A DNA stretch of 64,000 bases. Origin: CBDATG01 sp965200145. Lineage in GTDB: Bacteria > Chloroflexota > Dehalococcoidia > Lucifugimonadales > Lucifugimonadaceae. The DNA lies in contig CBDATG010000002.1 of assembly GCA_965200145.1 (NCBI GenBank), forward strand, positions 868,001 to 932,000. The letters run 5' to 3'. Under the pieces are notes generated by a model. The model did not search any database. It was not told the DNA's origin and worked only from the letters and a program-made list of their open reading frames with translations. Of the stretch, positions 25,152 through 33,669 are shown piece after piece (positions within the stretch are counted from its first letter, which is position 1; the number at the start of each line of letters is the position of its first letter). A program made the position numbers and the translations under genes.

Positions 25152-25826
25152 CTACTCTTCGAGGGCGTAAGGGAATAACAACGCCGAGCCGATTACGAAC
25201 ACCACATCATAAGCCAACGCCATCAACATCCAGGTGCCGTAGTCCTGCCATCCTCCGCCGGACAACGTCCCCGATGTGATCTCCACTGCCGCGAGCAGCA
25301 GAGGTGACGTCAACGGCAAAAACATCATCGGGAGTAATGTCTCACGCGCCCTCACCTTCAGCGTCATCGTCGAGAACAACGTGCCGACACCACTGAAGCC
25401 TATGATCAACAGAATCCCCGTAACAACGAGCTCCCAGCGCAATACGTTCGCGTCGTAGAAAAGCGCATACAGCACCAATATCGCCAAGAGACTCAACATC
25501 AGAAATGCCGCATTCCCGATAGTCTTGCCCAGCCAGATCAACTCACGCGAAACTGGTGCCAACATAACCAACGGAGTAGAACCACCATCCGTCTCATGTC
25601 CCGCTGAACGTGCCAGTCCGATCACACCGCTGAACGCAAACGCCGCCCATACGACTCCGGGACCAACCAATGCGGCAGTTGCACGGCTCGTGCCGATCGA
25701 TATCGCAAACAGGGCGATTACGAGCGTGGCGAAAAGGACGGCGGAAAGTACCACATCTCGGTTGCGCGACTCCAAGCGAAAATCCTTCGCCACCAGAGTC
25801 CACAACACCCGAACAGTCGCAGACAT
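25152..25826 (-). CDS. ccmB: Haem exporter membrane subunit CcmB
   Basis: A 224-aa six-helix membrane protein. LVAKDFRLESRNRD at the N-terminus, then ETDGGSTPLVMLAPVSRE and FLPLTSPLLLAAV, are CcmB hallmarks. The start is fixed at ATG 25826, whose A is the last base of the ccmA stop (TGATG), showing translational coupling. Known role: with CcmA it forms an ABC complex whose ATP hydrolysis releases holo-CcmE from CcmC/D. Confidence 0.9.
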   Translation of the reverse strand: MSATVRVLWTLVAKDFRLESRNRDVVLSAVLFATLVIALFAISIGTSRATAALVGPGVVWAAFAFSGVIGLARSAGHETDGGSTPLVMLAPVSRELIWLGKTIGNAAFLMLSLLAILVLYALFYDANVLRWELVVTGILLIIGFSGVGTLFSTMTLKVRARETLLPMMFLPLTSPLLLAAVEITSGTLSGGGWQDYGTWMLMALAYDVVFVIGSALLFPYALEE

Positions 25827-26530
25827 CAGCCGCCAGCCTGCGCAAAATCCTCGCGCGTCAACCTGCCAGCTGCAAGCCGATAGAAACGCGTCCCAACGCG
25901 CCGCGCGAAATCGGCATCGTGCGTTGAAATCAAGCAACAACCTCCACGATCTAGTACCGACCGCACCAACTCAACTACAGTTCGCAGCGACGAGTCGTCA
26001 AGTCCTGTCCCTGGTTCGTCCAGTACCAACACTCGCGGACTGTGCATCACCGACACCGCCAGTCCTACCCGTTTCCGTAAACCGTGCGATAACACCCTGA
26101 CACGACTATCCATCAGATGTTCAACGCGCACATTGCTCGCAACGGATTTAACCCGCGCGTCAACGTCGTCCAGTCGGCACAGTCTTCCGAACAACTCAAG
26201 ATTCTCTCTAACCGTCAACTCTGAGTAGACCGAAGGCTCGTGTAGCAGCACCCCCGTGTGAACCCGGACCGCGGCCGCATCCGACACAGTTGAATAACCG
26301 CAAACCGACACCGAACCAGATGTCGGCGACATCACCGTTGACACCACCTTCAGTAAGGTGGTCTTACCAGAACCGTTCGTACCGAACAGAACTGCCGACT
26401 CGCCGGCAGCGACTTCCAACGAAACGTCAACTAGGGCCCGTGTTCTACCGAACACTTTGCTCACGCCGACAGCCGATATCAGCGGCGCGCCATCTCGGGT
26501 CGCCACTTCAGTGTCGGTGCCCCACACCAT
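25826..26530 (-). CDS. ccmA: ABC ATPase CcmA
   Basis: A 234-aa ABC ATPase: Walker A GTNGSGKTT (about 49-57), signature LSHGLRKR, Walker B VLVLDEP, and the switch His in STHD. CcmA identity rests on the coupled ccmB and the following ccmC, ccmD and ccmE. Its start overlaps the end of the amidohydrolase gene by 23 bp, so the ccm run may be co-transcribed with the two amidohydrolases. No ccmF, ccmG or ccmH follows. Confidence 0.9.
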   Translation of the reverse strand: MVWGTDTEVATRDGAPLISAVGVSKVFGRTRALVDVSLEVAAGESAVLFGTNGSGKTTLLKVVSTVMSPTSGSVSVCGYSTVSDAAAVRVHTGVLLHEPSVYSELTVRENLELFGRLCRLDDVDARVKSVASNVRVEHLMDSRVRVLSHGLRKRVGLAVSVMHSPRVLVLDEPGTGLDDSSLRTVVELVRSVLDRGGCCLISTHDADFARRVGTRFYRLAAGRLTREDFAQAGG

Positions 26531-27680
26531 ACGACGAGCGATGGCGAGCGTTGTTCAACGAAACTCGGCGACCCGACCGGACCGTCTCAACAGGTATCAG
26601 CATCCTCTTGGCAGTGCGAGTAGCCCCCTCCGCATCCATCAGCTCGTACCTGCCTTCGACGAGTTTCAACACCGAAACATCCGCCTCAGCACCGACCTTC
26701 AACGTACCTAGTTGGTTTGGCAACCCTGCCGCCGTTGCGGGATTCGTCGTAGCAAATGAGATGACATCTGACAGCTCATATCCAAGATGCAAATACTTCG
26801 ACAGAGTCGTCGCGAGGTCAAACACAGGACCGTTCACGTTGTACTTGTGAACATCCGAGCTCACCGTCCCAGGGCTGTAACCCTGCTCTGCGAAACGCTC
26901 TGCAACATCGAACGAGAACGATCCTGCACCATGACCAACATCAAACACAACGCCGCGATCCATAGCGTCTAAAGCGACATCGATCACCTTCCCATCGCTG
27001 TCCAATATCCCCCGTGGTCTCCCGGTAAAGCTGTGCGTGACGATGTCACCAGGGCGTAGTTGCTCCAGATACCGCTCCACGGGATTCGCAGTGCCGCCGA
27101 TGTGAATCATCACCGGCTTACCCAGCAACTCAGCCGCCGCCAACGCACGCTCCAGTGCAATCAAGTCATTAGTGCCAAGTATCGCCTCCGACAAGCGAAC
27201 CTTGATGCCGACGATCGTCTCAGGGTATTGGCGGGCGATCTCGACCGCGTGCTCAACCCGAGCCCAACGAATATCCTCCAACTCGCCTATCTCGTTATCA
27301 AGCTGTCCCATCCCCGATATGTGCAGGAATGCCAGCACCCGCGTCTGCGCCTGGTCAATCACATACCGTTGAAAACCCGCCATCGTATTCGCCCCTGCAG
27401 AACCCGCATCAACCGCCGTCGTTACTCCGCGTTGCACACTCACGCTGTCAGCCTCCACCGCCAGGTGCGCAACTCCCCACCATACATGCGTATGCAAATC
27501 AACAAGACCCGGCGTGACGACTAAACCGTCCGCCTCGATCACATCTCGCGCCCGACCATCGCCAATCGAACGCTCCAATCCGGTAACTTTCCCATTCGTA
27601 ATACCGACATCCAACACCGCATGGACACCCTGAGACGGATCAATAACCATCCCATCTTTAATGACAATGTCGTACTCCAT
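26508..27680 (-). CDS. Amidohydrolase/deacetylase family metalloenzyme
   Basis: A 390-aa amidohydrolase-superfamily enzyme. GLVDLHTHVWWG supplies the HxH metal pair near residue 62, GIKVRLS the probable carbamylated Lys, then PVMIHIGG and VTHSFTG the next His ligands and VSSDVHKYNVNG the Asp. This pattern matches the amidohydrolase/deacetylase group (Atu3266/EF0837-like), known to deacetylate small N- or O-acetyl compounds. TAGGAGGTAAAGT precedes the ATG, a strong ribosome site. It overlaps ccmA downstream and follows the D-aminoacylase gene. Confidence 0.85.
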   Translation of the reverse strand: MEYDIVIKDGMVIDPSQGVHAVLDVGITNGKVTGLERSIGDGRARDVIEADGLVVTPGLVDLHTHVWWGVAHLAVEADSVSVQRGVTTAVDAGSAGANTMAGFQRYVIDQAQTRVLAFLHISGMGQLDNEIGELEDIRWARVEHAVEIARQYPETIVGIKVRLSEAILGTNDLIALERALAAAELLGKPVMIHIGGTANPVERYLEQLRPGDIVTHSFTGRPRGILDSDGKVIDVALDAMDRGVVFDVGHGAGSFSFDVAERFAEQGYSPGTVSSDVHKYNVNGPVFDLATTLSKYLHLGYELSDVISFATTNPATAAGLPNQLGTLKVGAEADVSVLKLVEGRYELMDAEGATRTAKRMLIPVETVRSGRRVSLNNARHRSSYGVGHRH

Positions 27681-27719
27681 ACTTTACCTCCTAGTGCACA
27701 GACCAATGTCAGCAGCGCC

Positions 27720-29321
27720 CTAATCGTCAAAGTCCCTGATGACGCGGCCGTGCGTCGACCCTGTAGGTTCACCGTCTGCAAGTGCCAGCTCGCCGTTGAC
27801 GAGTACGAACTCCATGCCGGACGAATACTGATGCGGATCGGTAAACGTCGCGTGCTGCTTGATGTTCGCAGGGTCAAACACCAACACATCCGCAATCATC
27901 CCCGGCTGCAATCTACCACGGCGCGTCAGTCCCATACGGTCCGCCGGCAAGCCGGTCATCTTGTAGACCGCTTCGGGAAACGTCACGAATCCTCGTTGAT
28001 TGACGAACGTCTCGATGTATCTCGAATTCGTGGCATAGCTGCGAGGATGAGGTTTCCCAGACGACAACGGTCCAACGGTTCGCAGTGAGTTGCCATCCGA
28101 ACACACCGCCATCAATCTCCAGCGCGCTATAGTCTCAACATCAACATCCTCCATCGAATGCAACACATACGAGCCTTCCGATTCCTCATACAGCCTCAAC
28201 GCCGCCTCTGCCGGGTCGCATCCCAGCTCATGGCCTATCTCCTCAAGGTTCATTCCCTCAAACTCGGTATTCGCAGGAAAATGTGCTACGACAGAACCAA
28301 CCGCGCCGTGATTCCGGCTGATGTAGTACTCCGTGTCCTCACGCATCTTCGCACGCAAATCCGCGTCCTGCAATCGCTCAAGTGTCGCATCGCGGCCGCC
28401 AGTCAATGACCAACGCGCGAACATCGCACCACTGAAACCGGTGCTCGACCATGAGTAAGGATACTGATCGCCGGCAACATCTATGCCCTCGCTGATCGCA
28501 CGCTCAAATCCCTCCAACAACTCATGACCTCGCCCCCAGAACTTCGGACCTACTGCCTTGACATGTGAGACCTGAACCTTGACACCGGTGCGCCTTCCGA
28601 TCTCAATCGCCTCAGCGTGCGCCGGGAAGATGCCACATAGATCATCCGCCTCAGAGCGAATGTGTGACGAGTACAGCTTCCCGCGATCCGCCGCCGGCTG
28701 TGCAAACGCTATTACCTCATCAGTTAGCGAATACGATCCCGGTGCATACCACAATCCGGTCGCAACTCCCATCGCGCCAGCATCTAGTGCGTCCGCCGTA
28801 AGCGAAACGATCTCGGTTAGCTCGTCCAAAGTCGGTCCGCGATTCTCCATGCCCATGACAGCGGCGCGCACCGTGCCATGACCGACCTGCGTCGCAACAT
28901 TGATCGTTGAACCACACGCCTCCAGCGCATCGAGGTAACCGCCGAAGCTGCTCCACGTGACCTCGAAACGCCCCTCGCCGCCACGCTGCACGCGCTCATC
29001 CAACTGCCGCCTAGACTCTCCACGCAATGGCGCGCAGTAACTCATGCCGCAATTTCCCATCAACTCAAGCGTCACCCCTTGACGAAGCTTCGAATCGGCA
29101 AGGTTATCGATGAGGAAAGAGGCATCCGAGTGTGTATGTAGATCAATGAACCCCGGCGTTACTGCCTTCCCAGTCGCGTCGATACACGACGCGGCGCTCG
29201 CGTCTGACAAGTCGCCAATCGCAACGATCGCGTCGCCATTGATGCCCACATCGGCGACATACGGCTCCGAACCGCTCCCGTCGTAGACGTTACCTGACGT
29301 TATCTTGATGTCCAGTTTCAT
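27720..29321 (-). CDS. N-acyl-D-amino-acid deacylase
   Basis: A 533-aa amidohydrolase of the D-aminoacylase type from ATG 29321 (GGGGA upstream; 7 more codons lie upstream). PGFIDLHTHSD has the first His pair, ELMGNCGMSYCAP the Cys-containing zinc site, SHIRSEADD and QVSHVKAVG the His ligands, and AVCSDGNSLRT the catalytic Asp. Members remove acyl groups from D-amino acids or open related cyclic amides. With the following amidohydrolase it suggests use of N-acylated or D-amino compounds from cell-wall turnover, which is inference. Confidence 0.88.
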   Translation of the reverse strand: MKLDIKITSGNVYDGSGSEPYVADVGINGDAIVAIGDLSDASAASCIDATGKAVTPGFIDLHTHSDASFLIDNLADSKLRQGVTLELMGNCGMSYCAPLRGESRRQLDERVQRGGEGRFEVTWSSFGGYLDALEACGSTINVATQVGHGTVRAAVMGMENRGPTLDELTEIVSLTADALDAGAMGVATGLWYAPGSYSLTDEVIAFAQPAADRGKLYSSHIRSEADDLCGIFPAHAEAIEIGRRTGVKVQVSHVKAVGPKFWGRGHELLEGFERAISEGIDVAGDQYPYSWSSTGFSGAMFARWSLTGGRDATLERLQDADLRAKMREDTEYYISRNHGAVGSVVAHFPANTEFEGMNLEEIGHELGCDPAEAALRLYEESEGSYVLHSMEDVDVETIARWRLMAVCSDGNSLRTVGPLSSGKPHPRSYATNSRYIETFVNQRGFVTFPEAVYKMTGLPADRMGLTRRGRLQPGMIADVLVFDPANIKQHATFTDPHQYSSGMEFVLVNGELALADGEPTGSTHGRVIRDFDD

Positions 29322-29481
29322 ACTGCGTCCCCTAGGCGGCATCTCGTTCCGGCAGTTACCCTGCGGAATGTTCCAGTTCCTTTGCGATAATCATTGCAGT
29401 GTCATACACTCGCTTCATGCGCGCCTTACCGCGCGTTGCGAACCGATAAATCATCCAGCAGTCATTCAGGGCAGGCCTATT

Positions 29482-30252
29482 GTGAAGTATGTGAGATTCC
29501 AGAGCGGAAGCACCGTTGCTTACGGAATTGTAGAAGGAGACAACGTAAAGCAAATATCGAACTCGCCAATCGGTATGGACTACACAGAAACCGGCGTCAC
29601 CCACGCGCTCGCCGATGTCAAAATCCTAGCACCAAACCCAAACCCCGTTAAGATGCTATGCCTAGCCCGAAACTACAGGTCGCACCTGTTGGGTGCTCAG
29701 GAACCCACGCGGCCAGAACCCTTCTACAAAACTCCAACAGCAATCATCGGTCCGGGCGACGCGATCAGAATCACCCAAGACGCCGGACTAGTCGTGTGTG
29801 AGTCCGAGCTCGTCGCAATCATCGGCAAACACGCCAAGAACGTTACCGAACAGGATGCCCTCAACTACGTTTTCGGATACACCGCCGGCAACGACGTCAG
29901 CGCGAGGGAGTGGCAAGGGGGACCGGATGCCGACACACAGTGGTGGCGCGCAAAATCCGCCGACACCTTCGGGCCAACCGGACCCTTCATCGTGACGGAC
30001 ATCGATCCGCAAGACGTCAAGATTCGCGGATTGGTAAACGGCGTTGAAGGACAGAAATGTCACTCATCAGAAATGATCTTCACCGTCGCTCAGGCGATCG
30101 CATTCATCTCCAAGTACGTAACGTTGGAGGTCGGAGACATGCTATGGACTGGCACATCGGGGACAACGCCGCCCATTAACGTCGGCGGCGACGTCACAGT
30201 CGAAATCGATGCCATCGGCGTTCTGCACAACACCGTCGAAGCCGCCGATTGA
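29482..30252 (+). CDS. Fumarylacetoacetate hydrolase family protein
   Basis: About 256 aa from GTG 29482, chosen because VKYVRFQSG is the usual FAH opening and AGGGCAGG precedes it; upstream codons look non-coding. LCLARNYRSHL, then ESELVAIIGKHAKN (metal-binding Glu), GYTAGNDVSARE and GDMLWTGTSGT are family motifs. FAH enzymes cleave C-C bonds of 1,3-diketones, decarboxylate oxaloacetate or hydrate dienoates in aromatic breakdown. The substrate cannot be told. It is divergent from the D-aminoacylase. Confidence 0.88.
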   Translation: MKYVRFQSGSTVAYGIVEGDNVKQISNSPIGMDYTETGVTHALADVKILAPNPNPVKMLCLARNYRSHLLGAQEPTRPEPFYKTPTAIIGPGDAIRITQDAGLVVCESELVAIIGKHAKNVTEQDALNYVFGYTAGNDVSAREWQGGPDADTQWWRAKSADTFGPTGPFIVTDIDPQDVKIRGLVNGVEGQKCHSSEMIFTVAQAIAFISKYVTLEVGDMLWTGTSGTTPPINVGGDVTVEIDAIGVLHNTVEAAD

Positions 30253-30327
30253 ACCCGCTCCATCCAGCAGTGCACGCCGCGCGAGGTGCTAGAATCACGG
30301 TTTTACACTCCTGCTCCAAACAGTGCC

Positions 30328-30954
30328 ATGCCTGACATTGCAATAGCAACTGCGGTGAGCTTCGCTATCGGCGCAATCCCTGCCGCATACCTCATCGGCA
30401 AACTAAACGGCATCAACGTCTTCGAGGTCGGCACCAAGCAGGCCGGCGCGACAAACATCCTCAAGACAGTTAACCGAAGAGCGGGGTTGATCGTATTCGT
30501 GCTGGACGCAGGCAAAGGAGTCGCGACGATCTACATCTCCCAGACCGTCTTCAACATCGACATATCATGGCTCTGGTTACCGTCCGCCGCCACCGTCATG
30601 GGACACTGGAACTCGCCACTAACAAAGTTCCGCGGCGGCGACGGTGTGGCAAGCCTCTTCGGAGTCACCGCCGGCATTTTCGGACTAGCCTTCCTACTGC
30701 CAACATTGGCAATCGGTGTAACCATGTACATCGTCCGTTTCTACCGCGCACATCCTTCATTCTGGGGCGGTATAGCAGGACTCACATCGTTAGGAATCGT
30801 CCTCGCCATCACCGACGGCCGATTCACCCGCGATGAGTTTACCGCTTACGCCGGGATAATCGTCCTATCCGCGCTCGTATTGGCGAAGAGCGTCAGTCAC
30901 CACCGCCGACACGGCCCGTTCTTCACCGAGGACGTAGAACCAAGCGTGAGCTAG
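30328..30954 (+). CDS. plsY: Glycerol-3-phosphate acyltransferase PlsY
   Basis: A 208-aa integral membrane enzyme from ATG 30328 transferring acyl groups from acyl-phosphate to sn-glycerol-3-phosphate, the first step of phospholipid synthesis. The three conserved loops are present: AIPAAYLIGKLNGI, GTKQAGATNI and GHWNSPLTKFRGGDGVAS (usually FKGGKGVAT, so Lys is replaced by Asp). A TAGAAT box near 30290 could be its -10. Its stop overlaps that of the methyltransferase on the other strand in a shared CTAG. Confidence 0.88.
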   Translation: MPDIAIATAVSFAIGAIPAAYLIGKLNGINVFEVGTKQAGATNILKTVNRRAGLIVFVLDAGKGVATIYISQTVFNIDISWLWLPSAATVMGHWNSPLTKFRGGDGVASLFGVTAGIFGLAFLLPTLAIGVTMYIVRFYRAHPSFWGGIAGLTSLGIVLAITDGRFTRDEFTAYAGIIVLSALVLAKSVSHHRRHGPFFTEDVEPSVS

Positions 30955-32615
30955 TCGACGGCTGTTGTACCGCCGTCGGAACCAGTCGCCGATAGGCGCT
31001 CAGACGAATCAACCCGGGACTGTGAACTGATTCGCTCCCATCGCAACTTCGCCCAGGTCATCCGATTCACGAATCCCTCCGCCACTTCGCGTCGGAGCGC
31101 CTCCGTCTCAATCAAACCCTGTTCAAATGCGATATCGATCGTCGCCTCAGGTGTAAGCTCCGCTCCTTTGTTCGAGTTGCAAATCGAACATGCCAACGCC
31201 CGATTCCAACAGTCATCGTTCGAACCATCTCGCTGATTACGCTCAACATGGTCAAGGTGAATCTCGCGCCGGTCCTCAACCTTCCGAGTACCGCAATACC
31301 AACACCTAGCTCCCCATTCCTGAATAAAGGCATCCCAAATCTCTTGACCTGTTTCCAACGGACGCTGGCGATAGCGGACGACGGGTCGAGGCTCATGGAC
31401 AGGTAACTCCAAAGGCTCGTCTAACGCAGACCGCACCGGCAGCTGATTCGGACCGCGCACCCGAATCGTCCGTCCAGCCGTCGTCAACTTCGGCTCAACC
31501 TTCGATCCATTGCCATCTGCATCGATCTCACCCTCCGTGACGATGCCCAAGTCCGGATGCTTGTGGAACTGTCGCCGAACCACCGTCCAAGCACGCGGAG
31601 ACATATCGCAGGCTATCCAGCGACGACCAGTGATCTGCGCCGCCACAGGGACATACGCACAACCAGCGAAACAGTCCAACACGATATCACCAATACCCGT
31701 ACTTGCCTCGATGATGCGTCGAGCCAATGCCTGGGGCTTCTGCGTCGGATATCCCGTCAGTTCCACACTGGTCGAGTTCTGCTGGAACGACATGATGTCA
31801 TCCCAAACGTCCGTCAGAGGCACGCCCTTCGACTCGTCAAGGTACTGCCGCCTACCACCCGGACGATCATCCCGGTACCGCCTGCCGTCGCCGTCGACTT
31901 TCTTGAACCGCGCGAGGTAAGCATCCGAGTATCCCTTGAAAGTCTTGTTGAAGACGCATCGCGCCCTGTCCTTCGAGTAGTAAAGAATCGTTTCGTGGCT
32001 TCGCACGAAGTTGTCCGCCGCACTCTTGAAACCAGAAGCAGTCTTGAGACTCCAAATCAACTCACGCCGAAAGTTCTCCGGACCGAAAACCGCATCCATC
32101 ATCTGGCGCAAGTAGGCATTAGCCTCATGGTCGCAATGCAGATACACACTCCCGGTTGACTTGAGCACGCGCCTAACCTCCAGCATGCGCTCAACCATGA
32201 ACGCTACGTACGCCGCGGTGCTCTCACTGTGAGTCCGTAACGCAGACTCGATTAACCACCAAGCACCGGGACACGACTCCTTAAGCGTCTTATACCAATC
32301 GGGAAACACCCGGACACGGAAGCTCCAAATATCGTCGAACTTCGCAGTCGTACCTGTCTGATCAGGAAACTCCAAGCCGAATTCGTACGCCGTCGCAACA
32401 TCGTAAATACCCCACGAAGACATCAACTCCTGCTCAGCACGCTGTTCATCCGCCGTCAGCGGAGGCTTCAGCGTACCTTCAAACGTCTGACGCTTCCCAA
32501 ACGGCGGATCAATGCAAACCAAGTCAATACTTTCGCTATCAAGCGATTTGAGAAACGGCAGGTTGTCGCTAATGAAAACCGTGCCATCAAGCGAATCTGT
32601 GTTGACTTCCGACAT
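30951..32615 (-). CDS. DNA methyltransferase fused to an HNH nuclease domain
   Basis: About 554 aa from ATG 32615 (TTG codons at 32630/32633 are alternatives). Motif IV DPPF comes first (about residue 36) and a motif I-like DCFAGCAY near residue 310, the beta-class order of N4-cytosine/N6-adenine methylases; YPTQKPQALARRII is also typical. The usual FxGSGT is altered to FAGCAY. The C-terminal region has CWYCG, HLDHVERN and CSICNSNKG, an HNH finger with two CxxC zinc pairs. It could be a self-contained restriction-modification enzyme or a methylase with a DNA-processing domain. Substrate motif unknown. Confidence 0.78.
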   Translation of the reverse strand: MSEVNTDSLDGTVFISDNLPFLKSLDSESIDLVCIDPPFGKRQTFEGTLKPPLTADEQRAEQELMSSWGIYDVATAYEFGLEFPDQTGTTAKFDDIWSFRVRVFPDWYKTLKESCPGAWWLIESALRTHSESTAAYVAFMVERMLEVRRVLKSTGSVYLHCDHEANAYLRQMMDAVFGPENFRRELIWSLKTASGFKSAADNFVRSHETILYYSKDRARCVFNKTFKGYSDAYLARFKKVDGDGRRYRDDRPGGRRQYLDESKGVPLTDVWDDIMSFQQNSTSVELTGYPTQKPQALARRIIEASTGIGDIVLDCFAGCAYVPVAAQITGRRWIACDMSPRAWTVVRRQFHKHPDLGIVTEGEIDADGNGSKVEPKLTTAGRTIRVRGPNQLPVRSALDEPLELPVHEPRPVVRYRQRPLETGQEIWDAFIQEWGARCWYCGTRKVEDRREIHLDHVERNQRDGSNDDCWNRALACSICNSNKGAELTPEATIDIAFEQGLIETEALRREVAEGFVNRMTWAKLRWERISSQSRVDSSERLSATGSDGGTTAVD

Positions 32616-32662
32616 CGAATCAATTGCCAACAATCCCTAATCGGACTTAACGCAGCACATCA

Positions 32663-32689
32663 TGCGCGACCAACCGTGATTGTCGCGCA
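32663..32689. terminator. 8-bp stem-loop between korB and the methyltransferase
   Basis: TGCGCGAC (32663-32670) and GTCGCGCA (32682-32689) form a perfect stem with an 11-nt loop. It lies downstream of korB and upstream of the methyltransferase start on the same strand, so it may end the korAB transcript or serve as an operator for the methylase. There is no T run. Confidence 0.45.
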
Positions 32690-32805
32690 AACATCACCCC
32701 TTTCGCAATGGCGGCGTGTCACATCCCACAAGTTACAGACGAAAGAGAATCCGCCCGTCGTGTGCAACAACCGCACCTAGAATTCGCCGCGCCGAATCAC
32801 CCACC

Positions 32806-33669
32806 CTAAAGCGCGTAACTCGCCAGCATATCCCTCGCCGACGGATTCGGAGCCTCACTCGCTATCTTGTCAACCATATCCTGCAATGTCGGACGCTCTT
32901 CGCGGTAGATGACACCCAGCGGCACGCCCGGACGATCCAACAGGTCCTCTGCCGCCTGCTTACTTGTCGGATCATGATCTTCAGGCACTTCCCAGGCTGT
33001 CCCCGCTATGCCCGCACGTCGATTGCCCTTCAGCAGGTCGTAAGTGTCGTTATACGTCGTGCAAGGCGACTGAACATGCACTATCGAGAAACCTGGATGA
33101 TTCATCGCATCGTGAATTACTGCCGCCAAATCACGCGGCTTGCTCGAGTAGTGTGAGGCTATGTAAGACACACCGCTCGTGAGGTAGTACTTCAACGGGA
33201 GCATCTGCATCTCGATCTTGCCGTACGGAGTCGAGCTTGTCTTCATCCCAAGCTCTGATGTCGGTGATGATTGCCCCTTCGTCAACCCGTAGACTCCGTT
33301 GTCCATGACCACGCACGTGATATCCACATTCCGTTGCGCCGCCGGACCGATATGCTCGCCGCCGATGGACAGGAAGTCGCCATCACCCGCAACGACTATC
33401 GCGTGCAAATCCGAGTTGCCCATCTTCACGCCTAGTGAAAGTGGCAACGTTCGCCCATGTATACCGTGCAACCCAAACGGTTGATCCCCTTCTAGCAGGT
33501 GCACCATATTGCCCGAACAACCGATGCCTGCTACCACGACGTAGTTCGATTGCGGTATCTCGTGCTCCGCGATGTGTCGCTCCATTGCCCACTCAAGAGC
33601 CCGGCGAACACCGAAGTCTCCACAACCCGGGCACCAAACAAAGTCATATTCGGGATTGCGCTTGCTCAA
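32806..33669 (-). CDS. korB: 2-oxoacid:ferredoxin oxidoreductase beta subunit
   Basis: A 287-aa thiamine-diphosphate-binding subunit. WCPGCGDFGV starts the domain, GIGCSGNMV follows, and GDGDFLSIGGEH with the later DNGVYGLTKGQ is the TPP/Mg2+ motif. It starts with TTG 33669, which overlaps the korA stop (TTGA), so the two are coupled. With the alpha subunit it oxidatively decarboxylates a 2-oxoacid, most likely 2-oxoglutarate, reducing ferredoxin. No ferredoxin-domain subunit is encoded, as in other two-subunit enzymes. Confidence 0.92.
   Translation of the reverse strand: MSKRNPEYDFVWCPGCGDFGVRRALEWAMERHIAEHEIPQSNYVVVAGIGCSGNMVHLLEGDQPFGLHGIHGRTLPLSLGVKMGNSDLHAIVVAGDGDFLSIGGEHIGPAAQRNVDITCVVMDNGVYGLTKGQSSPTSELGMKTSSTPYGKIEMQMLPLKYYLTSGVSYIASHYSSKPRDLAAVIHDAMNHPGFSIVHVQSPCTTYNDTYDLLKGNRRAGIAGTAWEVPEDHDPTSKQAAEDLLDRPGVPLGVIYREERPTLQDMVDKIASEAPNPSARDMLASYAL

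Noticed and set aside
26290..26850. Plus-strand frames across ccmA and the amidohydrolase
   Set aside because: They are mirror frames of genes with complete motif sets.
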